From positions 1 to 23,962 of the forward strand of contig CABURG010000011.1 in assembly GCA_902493835.1 (NCBI GenBank): 23,962 nucleotides of DNA. The letters are read 5' to 3'. The notes beneath the pieces were generated by a model, which saw nothing but the letters and a program-made list of their open reading frames with translations, was not told the origin of the DNA and made no database searches. The DNA comes from an uncultured Collinsella sp. Lineage in GTDB: Bacteria; Actinomycetota; Coriobacteriia; Coriobacteriales; Coriobacteriaceae. The position numbers were made by a program, and so were the translations under genes. The first letter of the stretch is position 1; the number at the start of each line of letters is the position of its first letter. Below, piece by piece: positions 7,033 through 14,618 of this stretch.

Positions 7033-7090
7033 CCGGCAGTTAGGGACGTTCCTAAACTGCCGGCAGAAAAGGAACGTCCCTAACTGCCGG
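7033..7090. repeat. Compound inverted repeat (GGGAC hairpin, copy B)
   Basis: The arm at 7033-7053 is the exact reverse complement of 7070-7090 (21 bp). The 16-base spacer contains its own palindrome CTGCCGGCAG (7057-7066). The left arm can also pair locally with the spacer, because CCGGCAGTT at 7033-7041 has a partner AACTGCCGG at 7055-7063. The element therefore looks like three alternating copies of one unit and can fold in at least two ways. It lies after the zinc-ribbon stop codon. Confidence 0.75.
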
Positions 7091-7092
7091 TC

Positions 7093-7132
7093 AAAAAACG
7101 AGCGAGGATCGTGGGGTCCTCGCTCGTTTTTT
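7093..7132. terminator. Bidirectional intrinsic terminator
   Basis: AAAAAACGAGCGAGGA (7093-7108) pairs perfectly with TCCTCGCTCGTTTTTT (7117-7132) around an 8-base loop. The stem has a T-run on each strand. It can end both the plus-strand zinc-ribbon gene and the minus-strand topoisomerase transcript, which stops at 7155. Confidence 0.92.
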
Positions 7133-7154
7133 TAGTAATGTTTCGATCGTGCGA

Positions 7155-9749
7155 CTACTTGTCGGCGGCTGCTTTCTTGGCAGTCGACTTCTTCGCGGTC
7201 GTCTTCTTGGCGGCAGTAGCTTTCTTAGCCGTCGTCTTCTTGACCGCCGTGGTCTTCTTCGCCGTGCTCGCCTTGGTCGTGGTCTTGTGGCCGCGGGCGG
7301 GCTTCTTCTCCTTGGTCGGACAGTCCATGTTCACGCAGATGCGCCACGGGCCGCGCGCCGTGTTGACCACCACGATGGGGGCGCCGCACTCGGGGCAGGT
7401 CTCACCCGTCGCCTCGAGCTTACCGCGCGCCGGCAGAGGATAGCTCACGCCGCAGTCATCGTAGTTGGTGCAGCGGATAAAGCGCTTGCCGCTCTTCTCA
7501 CTCTTGTGCGCGATCAGGTCGCCATGGCGTCCGGCCTCGGCGCACACCTTGCACTCGCCCACCTTAAGGTCGGGCTCGTAGTTGGTGGGGCACGTGGGGT
7601 TCACGCAGATCTCGAAAGCCTTCTGGCGGAACGGCTGGCATTTAATTCGCGGCGCGCCGCACTCGGGGCACACGGCTGCCTCGCCCTCGAGCGGGCTCAC
7701 CTTGACGCCGCTCGGCACCGGATAGGTCACGTCGCAGTCGGGCCAGCCCATGCAGCCAATGAAGCTGCCACGGGTCTTGGCGCTCGTCTTCATAACCAGG
7801 TCCTTGCCGCACTTGGGGCAAGCGCCCACGCGCGCATCGGCCGTGACGGCGTCGCTGATGGCGTCGCCCAGCTCCTGCGTGTGCTTGAGCAGCTCGTCGA
7901 GCACGCCAGCCAGCAGCGCGCGCGAATGGGTCACGACATGCTCTTCGGTGTCCTCGCCGCGCTCCACGCGAGTCATGTCGCCGTCGAGCTCGCTGGTCAT
8001 ATCGGGGCTCGTGATGCGCGGGGCAAACTGCGACAGCGCGTCGATGATGGCGATGCCTAGCTGGCTCGGCTCAACGGGATCGTTTTTGAGATAGCGCACG
8101 GCATACAGGCGCTCGATGATGCTCGCGCGCGTGGACTTGGTACCCAGGCCGCGCTTTTCCATCTCCTGCACAAGCTTGCCCTGGCTGTAGCGCGCGGGCG
8201 GCTCGGTCTGCTTGGCCTCGAGCTTAATGTCGAACACGTCGACCGTATCGCCCTGCTCAAGCGGCGGCATCTGCTCGTCGCGCTTAAGGCCGTACGGATA
8301 GGCCTCGCGGAAGCCAGGGATCACGAGCACGTCGCCCGAAGCCACGAACGGCTCACCGTTCACGTCGAGCTCGAGCTTGGTGTTCTCGATGGTCGCGGGA
8401 CCCATAAGCGTCGCCAGGAAGCGGCGGGCGATGAGGTCGTAGAGCTTGCGCTGGCCGCCATCGAGCGTGGACGGATCGCCCTCGCCCGTGGGATAGATAG
8501 GCGGGTGGTCGGTGGTCTCGACCTTGCCGCGCGTGGGCTTCATGGGGCCGGCGAGGACCTTTTTGCATACGGGCGCCAGCGCCGGGTTGATCTTTGCCAG
8601 GTCACTCACCACGGCGCCCAGATCAAGCGTCGCGGGGTACACGGTATTGTCGACACGCGGGTAGCTGATGAGGCCCGCCATGTAGAGGGACTCGGCGATG
8701 CGCATGGTACGCGCAGGCGAGATACCCTCGGCTGCGGCGGCAGCCTGCAGCGAGGTGGTCGCAAACGGCGTGGGCGGCTGCTGCTTGCGCGAGCGCTTGG
8801 TCACCGCGGCGACGGTTGCCGTCGTAACGCCGTCGACATGGCCGTATGCCGTCTCGGCAGCATCCTTGTCGGTAAAGCGTGCCGTCTTGTGCGCAATCTT
8901 AAAGCGGTCGTCCTCGGCAGCGCCCTGCGCAGCGCCCATGCCGCGAATCTGCCAATAATCCTCGGGCACAAACGCCATGCGCTCGCGCTCGCGCTCGACC
9001 ACCAGGGCAAGCGTCGGCGTCTGCACGCGGCCGGCGGAACGCACGTTGCCAAAGCCGCCAAACTTGGCGAGCGTCAGGTAGCGCGTGAGCACCGCACCCC
9101 AAATGAGGTCGATGTGCTGGCGGCTCTCGCCGGCATCGGCCAGATTCTGGTCGAGCGAGACAAGGTTATCGAAGGCCTGCGTGATCTCGGCCTTGGTAAA
9201 CGAAGAATACTGGGCGCGGGCAACCGGCAAGTCCGGCGCAACCTCGCGCACCTTGTTGAGGGCGTCCGAACCGATCAGCTCGCCCTCGCGATCGAAGTCC
9301 GTGGCGATGATGACGCTGTCGGACTTCTTGGCAAGGTTCTTGAGCGAGCGAATGAGCTCTTTCTCGGCCGGCAGCTTAATGACGGGTGCCCAGGTGAGAT
9401 AGGGCAGACTCTCGAGCTTCCAGCCCTTGATGGAGATGCCATCGGCAAGGAACGGCTTACGCTTGGTGTCGTAAGGCGGACGAGCCAGGCCATCGGGCAT
9501 GTCGGCCGGCAGCATCTCGCCGTCCTCGGTGACCGAATACCAGCCCAGCTTTTTATCGAACAGCACGCTGTCGCAAAAATCGGGCGCAAGGATGTGACCG
9601 GCAAGACCGATCGTCACGCACTCCTCGCCCTTCCACTCAAAACGGTAGATGGCGGTGTTGTACACCTTGTCCTTTTTAGGCTTACCCGTGGACAGCCGCT
9701 CGGCGATCTGACGCGCGGCGTCGTTTTTCTCGGCGATGATGAGCTTCAA
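7155..9749 (-). CDS. topA: Type IA DNA topoisomerase (archaeal-like topoisomerase I) with zinc fingers and Lys/Ala tail
   Basis: 864 residues. It relaxes negatively supercoiled DNA through a transient 5'-phosphotyrosine break. It starts with a Toprim domain (MKLIIAEKND, Glu7; ATDFDREGE at 149-157 with Asp151/Asp153). The catalytic tyrosine is Tyr363 in GLISYPRVDNTVYP. Both motifs look more like archaeal topoisomerase I than like the usual bacterial TopA (VESPxKAKTI) or TopB. About residues 645-830 carry four Cys4 zinc fingers. The last ~35 residues repeat AKKTTA units, like a histone H1 tail, as in other actinobacterial topoisomerases. The start is a TTG at 9749 with AGGAG upstream; no ATG fits better. 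It follows hypB by 54 bases with no terminator and may be the last gene of the tat-hyp operon. Confidence 0.93.
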   Translation of the reverse strand: MKLIIAEKNDAARQIAERLSTGKPKKDKVYNTAIYRFEWKGEECVTIGLAGHILAPDFCDSVLFDKKLGWYSVTEDGEMLPADMPDGLARPPYDTKRKPFLADGISIKGWKLESLPYLTWAPVIKLPAEKELIRSLKNLAKKSDSVIIATDFDREGELIGSDALNKVREVAPDLPVARAQYSSFTKAEITQAFDNLVSLDQNLADAGESRQHIDLIWGAVLTRYLTLAKFGGFGNVRSAGRVQTPTLALVVERERERMAFVPEDYWQIRGMGAAQGAAEDDRFKIAHKTARFTDKDAAETAYGHVDGVTTATVAAVTKRSRKQQPPTPFATTSLQAAAAAEGISPARTMRIAESLYMAGLISYPRVDNTVYPATLDLGAVVSDLAKINPALAPVCKKVLAGPMKPTRGKVETTDHPPIYPTGEGDPSTLDGGQRKLYDLIARRFLATLMGPATIENTKLELDVNGEPFVASGDVLVIPGFREAYPYGLKRDEQMPPLEQGDTVDVFDIKLEAKQTEPPARYSQGKLVQEMEKRGLGTKSTRASIIERLYAVRYLKNDPVEPSQLGIAIIDALSQFAPRITSPDMTSELDGDMTRVERGEDTEEHVVTHSRALLAGVLDELLKHTQELGDAISDAVTADARVGACPKCGKDLVMKTSAKTRGSFIGCMGWPDCDVTYPVPSGVKVSPLEGEAAVCPECGAPRIKCQPFRQKAFEICVNPTCPTNYEPDLKVGECKVCAEAGRHGDLIAHKSEKSGKRFIRCTNYDDCGVSYPLPARGKLEATGETCPECGAPIVVVNTARGPWRICVNMDCPTKEKKPARGHKTTTKASTAKKTTAVKKTTAKKATAAKKTTAKKSTAKKAAADK

Positions 9750-9803
9750 AAGAGGCTCCTATCTCGTATCTCTACGGCTACGCCCGCCCGTATGGCGGCC
9801 GAT

Positions 9804-10487
9804 TTACGCCCTTGCTTGCTCGATCTGCCCGATGAGCCAATCGCACCAGGCGTCCATGCCCTCGCCCTTGCGCGCGCTCACGGCAAACCGCGGCGCCTGC
9901 GGATTGAGGTCATCGAGTGTCTTAGTATACCTATCCATGTCAAAATCGAAAGCCGGGGCCACGTCGACCTTATTGAGCAGCTGCGCGCCAGCGTGCTGGA
10001 AGATGCCCGGGTACTTGATGGGCTTGTCGTCGCCCTCGGGCACCGAGAGAATCATGATGGACAGGTTCTCGCCCAAGTCAAAGTCGACTGGGCAGACCAG
10101 GTTACCCACGTTTTCGATAAAGATGACGTCGATGTTTTCCAGACCCACAGCCTGGTCAAACGCGTCAACGGCCTCCATGATCATGTTGCCCTCGAGGTGG
10201 CACAGGCCGCCCGTGTTGATCTGGATGGCGGGCATGCCGGCTTCCTTCATGGTGATGGCGTCGACATCCGAGGCGATATCGCCCTCGATGACGGCACAGC
10301 GCAGGCCGGCCTTGTCACGCAGGCGCTCGTTGGTGCCCAGGATCGTGGTGGTCTTGCCCGAACCGGGGCTCGACAAGACGTTGATCACATAGGTGTTTGT
10401 CTCATTAAATCGCTGACGCAGCTGATCTGCCAGGCGCTCGTTGCGCGACAGAATCGGCGACGCGATATCAATCGTTTTCTCAACCAT
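9804..10487 (-). CDS. hypB: Hydrogenase nickel-incorporation GTPase HypB
   Basis: 227 residues. It is a SIMIBI-class GTPase that drives nickel insertion into NiFe-enzyme precursors with HypA. It shows the P-loop SSPGSGKTT (39-47), GDIASD (69-74), and the metal-site residues Cys96-His97 (GGLCHLEGN) and Cys132 (NVGNLVCP). NKVD (guanine specificity) is present. The N-terminal CxxCGC high-affinity nickel site and any His-rich tail are absent, so this is the minimal form. The ATG at 10487 is preceded by AAGGAG. It follows hypA by 55 bases. HypAB can also serve other nickel enzymes; no hydrogenase gene is in this window. Confidence 0.95.
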   Translation of the reverse strand: MVEKTIDIASPILSRNERLADQLRQRFNETNTYVINVLSSPGSGKTTTILGTNERLRDKAGLRCAVIEGDIASDVDAITMKEAGMPAIQINTGGLCHLEGNMIMEAVDAFDQAVGLENIDVIFIENVGNLVCPVDFDLGENLSIMILSVPEGDDKPIKYPGIFQHAGAQLLNKVDVAPAFDFDMDRYTKTLDDLNPQAPRFAVSARKGEGMDAWCDWLIGQIEQARA

Positions 10488-10542
10488 ACTTAGCGCTCCT
10501 TACTTTGGCCCCTTTATACCCCATCACCAGATGGCTAGCGGG

Positions 10543-10899
10543 CTAATCGTCGGGGGTTTCGATTTCGATACTCGCGATATCGAGCTCGCGGCCGTGCAGT
10601 AGGCGCACGTTGGCACCACCACACTGGGGACAGCGACAGTGGAAGCGATCGTGGTCGAAGACCTCGCCGCAGTCCAGGCATTCACTTTGTGGGTGAATCT
10701 CCTCAACCGCGAGCTCGCAGCCCCGCGTGAGCGGGTCCTCATCGCGAAATGTCTCCCACGCAAAGTCGAGCGCCTCGCGCACAACTTCGGTCATATCCCC
10801 GATACGCAGCGTTACCAAAACGGCGCGCGAGGCCCCCGCCCCACGCGCCGCGCGAATCACTGTATCGAGTATGCCGTTGACAATGCCAACCTCGTGCAT
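10543..10899 (-). CDS. hypA: Hydrogenase nickel-metallochaperone HypA
   Basis: 118 residues, standard length. It binds nickel through the N-terminal Met-His-Glu (His2) and carries a structural zinc site formed by CLDC (74-77) and CPQC (90-93). It delivers nickel with HypB in the cytoplasm. The start ATG has GAGGAG upstream inside the end of tatC, and the gene begins 6 bases after the tatC stop, so the two are coupled. The link with Tat genes makes sense because many NiFe hydrogenases are exported folded by Tat after nickel insertion; that is inference. Confidence 0.95.
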   Translation of the reverse strand: MHEVGIVNGILDTVIRAARGAGASRAVLVTLRIGDMTEVVREALDFAWETFRDEDPLTRGCELAVEEIHPQSECLDCGEVFDHDRFHCRCPQCGGANVRLLHGRELDIASIEIETPDD

Positions 10900-10905
10900 A
10901 CCGAT

Positions 10906-11697
10906 TTACTCCTCGTCGTCCTCATCGTCCGAAAACAGGTCCAGACGGCTCACAAACAAGCCCTCCTTGCCCTCGCGCGCGGTAATGACCACGCGGGCAA
11001 TGGCGAGCGAAATCTCGTAGAGCGAGAGCAGGGCACCATACATGAGGCCCAGCGTAACGGGCGAGCCGTCGGGCGTAATCACAGCCGAGCCCACAAGCAG
11101 GCCCACGTACACGTAGCGCCAGGCGCCGCGGAAGGCCGCGTAGGACACGATGTGGAAGACGGACAGGTAGAAGATGATGAGCGGCAGCTCAAACGCCACG
11201 CCAAAGCCGATCATAAAGAGCAGCTCCATGTTGACGTAGTTCTCCAGGTCGGGCAGCGCCGTGGCGACGGCCGAGGTCTCGCCGATAAGCCACTCAAAGC
11301 CCGCCGGGATGATGATGAAATAGCAGAAGATGGCGCCCAGGAAGAACAGCACCGTCGAGGCGAGCACCGTGGGCACGACCCATTTGCGCTCGTTGGGACG
11401 CAGTGCCGGCAGGAAAAATGCCAGAATCTGCCAGATGATCATGGGCGTGCACATGACCACGGCCATCTTGATGGCCAGCGAGAAGCGCAGGCCAAAGCCG
11501 CCGAGCGTGGTGGTGATGTAGAACTTACCGTCCGGCACAAAGGAGCGGATGGGGTCTTCCAGGATGTCGAGCACCACGGGCGTGGCGAAATACAGCACGA
11601 TGGCGGCGGCAAACACCGACACGACCACGATGGTCAGGCGGCGACGGAGCTCGCCCAGGTGATCGAAGAGCGGCATGCGCGCAGGTCCGATAGGCAT
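10906..11697 (-). CDS. tatC: Sec-independent protein translocase TatC
   Basis: 263 residues. It is the membrane receptor of twin-arginine signal peptides. It contains the family N-terminus LFDHLGELRRRL, six hydrophobic segments, the conserved LRPNERKW loop, and FGVAFELPLIIF, plus AVITPDGSPVT before the last helices. The C-terminus is unusually acidic (FSDDEDDEE). The ATG at 11697 overlaps the tatA stop by one base (TAATG) with GGGAGG upstream. A second possible start at 11676 has a weaker site. It partners the TatA protein encoded just upstream. Confidence 0.95.
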   Translation of the reverse strand: MPIGPARMPLFDHLGELRRRLTIVVVSVFAAAIVLYFATPVVLDILEDPIRSFVPDGKFYITTTLGGFGLRFSLAIKMAVVMCTPMIIWQILAFFLPALRPNERKWVVPTVLASTVLFFLGAIFCYFIIIPAGFEWLIGETSAVATALPDLENYVNMELLFMIGFGVAFELPLIIFYLSVFHIVSYAAFRGAWRYVYVGLLVGSAVITPDGSPVTLGLMYGALLSLYEISLAIARVVITAREGKEGLFVSRLDLFSDDEDDEE

Positions 11698-12272
11698 TAC
11701 TCATCGCCTCCCTTCGGTGCATCGGCGGCAGCGGCGTCGTCCTCGGCCTCGAGCTCGCGGGCAAGTTGGTCGACGACGGCCTTGCGCTTGCGGGGACGAC
11801 GGGCGTAGAGGTCAGCCGTCGTGGGCTCTGCCGGCTCGGGCTCCGGCTCTGCAGCAGATTCGGGCTCGACGGTGGCAGCGGCAGGCTCGGCACCCTCGGC
11901 CTCGGACTCCTCAGCAGCACCCTCGCCCTCGGCGGCAGCCTCGCTCGCGGCCTTCTCGGCAGCAAGACGGGCGCGACGCTCGGCAAAGGTCTCCTTCTTG
12001 GCGGGCGCTGCCGTCTCGGCGGCATCCTCGTCCGCATCGGAATCGTCGTCGGTCGCAGCAGCCTTCTTGGGCTTGACCGGGGCCGAAGCGGCCTCGCTCA
12101 CCGGATCGATAATCTCGGACTGAACAACGGCCGTCATCTTTTCCTGCGTCTCGCGGAACTGACGGATGGCACGGCCGATCGTGCGGCCCATCTGCGGGAG
12201 CTTATCCGGGCCAAACAGCAAAAAGCCGAAGACCACGATGATCGCGAGCTCACCCTCTCCAATACCAAACAC
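11697..12272 (-). CDS. tatA: Twin-arginine translocase subunit TatA/TatB with long acidic tail
   Basis: 191 residues from a GTG at 12272, which lies 5 bases after GGAGG and gives the classic N-terminus MFGIGEGELAIIVVF. An ATG inside the ribosome-binding region is out of frame. The membrane helix spans about 5-21, the GPDKLP hinge 21-26, and an amphipathic helix about 27-45. The remaining ~145 residues are low-complexity, Ala/Glu/Pro-rich and acidic, then basic (RRPRKRKAVV), then acidic again. This tail is longer than in most TatA proteins and more TatB-like. It leads the tatA-tatC-hypA-hypB cluster. Assignment to TatA rather than TatB is uncertain; with only one copy here it may do both jobs. 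Confidence 0.9.
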   Translation of the reverse strand: MFGIGEGELAIIVVFGFLLFGPDKLPQMGRTIGRAIRQFRETQEKMTAVVQSEIIDPVSEAASAPVKPKKAAATDDDSDADEDAAETAAPAKKETFAERRARLAAEKAASEAAAEGEGAAEESEAEGAEPAAATVEPESAAEPEPEPAEPTTADLYARRPRKRKAVVDQLARELEAEDDAAAADAPKGGDE

Positions 12273-12347
12273 ACATACCTCCAAGGCTCGATGTGAGTCG
12301 AGCCCGCACCGCGCCATTCGGCCGGAACTCGTCTTTTCATTCGGTCA

Positions 12348-12353
12348 AGTATA
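12348..12353 (-). promoter_or_regulatory. Possible -10 box (TATACT) of the tat-hyp operon
   Basis: TATACT on the minus strand lies about 75 bases upstream of the tatA GTG. The hairpin at 12354-12381 occupies the place of the spacer and -35, and no good -35 is seen. It is similar to the TATACT at 14140-14145 upstream of the aminotransferase. Confidence 0.35.
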
Positions 12354-12381
12354 GCGCCCGGACGCCAAAACGTCCGAGCGC
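12354..12381. terminator. GC-rich hairpin after the STAS gene
   Basis: GCGCCCGGACG and CGTCCGAGCGC can form an 11-bp stem with one wobble around a 6-base loop (CCAAAA). It lies 46 bases past the STAS stop codon on the minus strand. No real T-run follows (TATACTTG), so it may slow or stop polymerase inefficiently or overlap the tat promoter. Kept as a weak terminator call. Confidence 0.4.
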
Positions 12382-12426
12382 ATCACAAACATATGCCAAA
12401 CGGCACGCCCTTTTGGGGGGCAAAGA

Positions 12427-12741
12427 TTATGCAGCGGTGATCGAAATCTCCTGGTCGACACCTAACAGCTGGACCACGCGCATCACCGGGGGCTGCACAT
12501 TGGTGCAGCTAAAGCGCTTGCCGTGGTCGACCGCGTGGTGCGCGGCGCCCACGAGCACGCCAATGCCCGTCGAATCGATGTAGCTCACCTGGGCAAAATC
12601 GAGCTCAACGGCCTCAGTGGACTGCTCGAGCGCCAGGTCGATGGCATTGCGCAGGCTATCGGCGTTAGAGATATCGATCTCGCCGGTTACCTTAATGGTG
12701 TAGAGCTCTGGCGTGGGGTTGGTGGAAATACCCAAATCCAT
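12427..12741 (-). CDS. STAS-domain anti-sigma factor antagonist (SpoIIAA/RsbV-like)
   Basis: 104 residues, a complete single STAS domain. Such proteins bind an anti-sigma kinase (RsbW/SpoIIAB type) and release a sigma factor when their serine is unphosphorylated. The phospho-acceptor motif is YIDSTGIGVLVG with Ser57. The start ATG at 12741 has AAAGGAG at ideal spacing. No RsbW-like kinase, PP2C phosphatase or sigma factor gene is adjacent, so it is an orphan here; the partner must be elsewhere. It sits 51 bases after the aminotransferase gene in the same direction and could be co-transcribed with it. Confidence 0.9.
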   Translation of the reverse strand: MDLGISTNPTPELYTIKVTGEIDISNADSLRNAIDLALEQSTEAVELDFAQVSYIDSTGIGVLVGAAHHAVDHGKRFSCTNVQPPVMRVVQLLGVDQEISITAA

Positions 12742-12792
12742 GTATACGCTCCTTTACGTATCGAGAGTGCGGATAGTACGGGAAGCCGCGCG

Positions 12793-14097
12793 TTAGGCGC
12801 GCTCGGCACGCGCAAGCTCGGCAGCGACGAGCTTAACGGCCAGCACCAGCACATCGAGCGCGGCCTCCAGGTCCTCGACCGTGGGATAGCTCGGCGCGAT
12901 GCGGATGTTGGTGTCGCGCGGGTCCTTGCCATAGGGCCAGGTAGCACCGGCCGGCGTGAGCTTGACGCCCAGGTCGGCGCAAAGCGCGGCGACCTTCTGG
13001 GCCGAGCCCTCGGGACCATCGAAGCTTACAAAGTAGCCGCCGCGGGGGTGCGTCCAGGTGGCGCAGCCCGTATCGCCCAAGCCCTCGGTGAGCTTGCGCT
13101 CGACGGCCTCAAAGCGCGGACGCAGGAACTCGGCATGCTTTTTCATGTGCTCCTTGACCGCCTCGATGGTGGGAAGGAAACGCACGTGACGCAGCTGGTT
13201 AAGCTTGTCGGCGCTGATGAGGCCGGCCTTCAGGCACTTGGAGAACTCAGCGATGACCGCGGGGCTCGCACCGATAAAACCGATGCCGGCGCCCGGGAAG
13301 GTGATCTTGGACGTCGAGGCAAAGGCCACCACGCGGTCCTCGGTGCCCGCCGCGCGAGCGAGGTCAAAGATGTTTGCGAGCTCGTCGGTCTCGTCGTACA
13401 GGTCGTGCACGCAGTAGGCGTTGTCCCAGAAGATGCGGAAATCGGGCGCGGCCGTGGGCATCTCGACCAGGCGGCGCACAGTGTCCTCGCTAAAGGTGAT
13501 GCCCGTGGGGTTGGAATACTTGGGCACGCACCAGATGCCCTTGATGGAATCGTCGGCGGCAACGAGGCGCTCGATCTCGTCCATATCGGGGCCGTTGTCG
13601 GTCATCGCGACGGGGACGTTCTCGATGCCCAAGTCGGCGGTGATGCCAAAGTGGCGATCGTAGCCGGGAACGGGGCACAAGAACTTGACCTTCTTGCCGT
13701 CGTGCGCGGCCTCGTAAGCCTCCCAGGGCTCGCTGCCGCACGAGCCGCAGCGCCAGAACATACCGGCGATATCGTGCTCGATCAGCAAACTCGACGAACC
13801 CAGCACGAGCGTCTGCTCGGCAGGACAACCCAGGAACTCCCCCGCCAGCTTGCGTGCCGAGGGAATGCCCTCAAAGCAGCCGTAGTTGGAGCAGTCGACG
13901 TTGCCGTCATGCAGATCGGCATCGGCATTGAGGATATCGAGCATGGGTCGAGAGATGTCCACCTGGGAGGGCGACGGCTTGCCGCGGGCCATGTCGAGCG
14001 CCAGGCCCTTGGCCTTGACCTCGGCGACCTCGGCTTTGAGCGCCTCGATGGCGGCATCGAGTTCGGTGGTTTCCATCTTCTGGTAGATCGTCTGCAT
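12793..14097 (-). CDS. AspT-type PLP-dependent aminotransferase (aspartate aminotransferase)
   Basis: 434 residues. It belongs to fold-type I aminotransferases, and its N-terminus (LALDMARGKPSPSQVDIS) and overall layout resemble the corynebacterial AspT / MocR-like group. This class typically moves the amino group of aspartate to 2-oxoglutarate. The PLP lysine is Lys264 in ASTSKITFPGAGIGF. The cofactor-ring residues are Asp225 (FWDNAYCVHD) and Asn196 (YSNPTG). The Arg for the substrate carboxylate is probably in TNIRIAPSYP near the C-terminus. The ATG at 14097 has GAAAGG upstream; an in-frame ATG at 14076 is possible. Substrate is inferred by family only. Confidence 0.88.
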   Translation of the reverse strand: MQTIYQKMETTELDAAIEALKAEVAEVKAKGLALDMARGKPSPSQVDISRPMLDILNADADLHDGNVDCSNYGCFEGIPSARKLAGEFLGCPAEQTLVLGSSSLLIEHDIAGMFWRCGSCGSEPWEAYEAAHDGKKVKFLCPVPGYDRHFGITADLGIENVPVAMTDNGPDMDEIERLVAADDSIKGIWCVPKYSNPTGITFSEDTVRRLVEMPTAAPDFRIFWDNAYCVHDLYDETDELANIFDLARAAGTEDRVVAFASTSKITFPGAGIGFIGASPAVIAEFSKCLKAGLISADKLNQLRHVRFLPTIEAVKEHMKKHAEFLRPRFEAVERKLTEGLGDTGCATWTHPRGGYFVSFDGPEGSAQKVAALCADLGVKLTPAGATWPYGKDPRDTNIRIAPSYPTVEDLEAALDVLVLAVKLVAAELARAERA

Positions 14098-14139
14098 GGG
14101 GTGCGACCTTTCGCGAAGCGGTACGTTGCAGTTCGTCTA

Positions 14140-14145
14140 AGTATA
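14140..14145 (-). promoter_or_regulatory. Possible -10 box (TATACT) of the aminotransferase gene
   Basis: TATACT on the minus strand lies 42 bases before the ATG at 14097, in the 150-base gap between divergent genes. The -35 region at 17 bases (ATAACG) is poor. I see no clear promoter for the plus-strand gene in the same gap. Confidence 0.4.
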
Positions 14146-14247
14146 GACCGCCATCGTCGCAACGTTATGAAGCCGTGATAGATTAAGTTCATCGCAATCA
14201 ATTACGAATCGCCGCGCATGCCGGCGTGGGGCGCCCAAGGAGGCACT

Positions 14248-14502
14248 ATGGAGTACGGATCGTTTCAGGCCGAGGAATTCGGCGACTTGCAGCGCCTGGT
14301 CGACGGACTGTTTTACGACCGCCACGCCATCGACCGCCTGGATCTGATCGTACAGGCCGAAATCTTGGACCTGGCGCCCGACCTCATGGAGATCGTGAAT
14401 CTTTTGCCGCCCGGCTACTACGACCGCCAGTCACTTTGCGACCAGCTCAACTCCGCCTTGGCCGCCCACGGCTGGGGCGCCGTCTACGGAACGGTGGAAT
14501 AA
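14248..14502 (+). CDS. Small acidic protein of unknown function
   Basis: 84 residues from the ATG at 14248, which has AAGGAGG at good spacing; the frame stays open upstream to 14218 but that start has no such site. The protein is acidic and probably all-helical (FGDLQRLVDGLFYDRHAIDR, LDLIVQAEILDLAPDLMEIV) and ends in a Gly/Trp/Tyr-rich stretch (AAHGWGAVYGTVE). It has no signal peptide or membrane helix. I recognise no family. A strong terminator follows at 14535-14572, so it is a single-gene unit. The good ribosome-binding site, the terminator and its opposite strand to both neighbours support a real gene. Confidence 0.8.
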   Translation: MEYGSFQAEEFGDLQRLVDGLFYDRHAIDRLDLIVQAEILDLAPDLMEIVNLLPPGYYDRQSLCDQLNSALAAHGWGAVYGTVE

Positions 14503-14534
14503 GCCTAGTCATTGGAGACGTGGCCAAATAAATG

Positions 14535-14572
14535 AAACGCCGTTTGTGACAGTACTCACAAACGGCGTTTTT
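14535..14572 (+). terminator. Intrinsic terminator of the small gene
   Basis: AAACGCCGTTTGTGA (14535-14549) pairs perfectly with TCACAAACGGCGTTT (14556-14570) around CAGTAC, ending in TTTTT. It lies 32 bases after the stop codon. The A-run on the other side is short, so it may also help end nhaA on the minus strand, 47 bases beyond its stop. Confidence 0.92.
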
Positions 14573-14618
14573 GCATACGAGGGTATCCGGAGCATGTCCG
14601 GCCCCGGTTTTCGCGCGC

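Noticed and set aside
8505..10493. A 662-codon open frame on the plus strand opposite topA and hypB
   Set aside because: It mirrors two genes with full sets of catalytic motifs, has no ribosome-binding site or recognisable domain, and its His/Arg/Leu-rich product is typical of an antisense frame in GC-biased DNA.
12523..14178. A 551-codon open frame on the plus strand opposite the STAS and aminotransferase genes
   Set aside because: Both genes on the other strand have conserved active-site residues and good start signals; the plus frame spans two genes and a gap and shows no domain.
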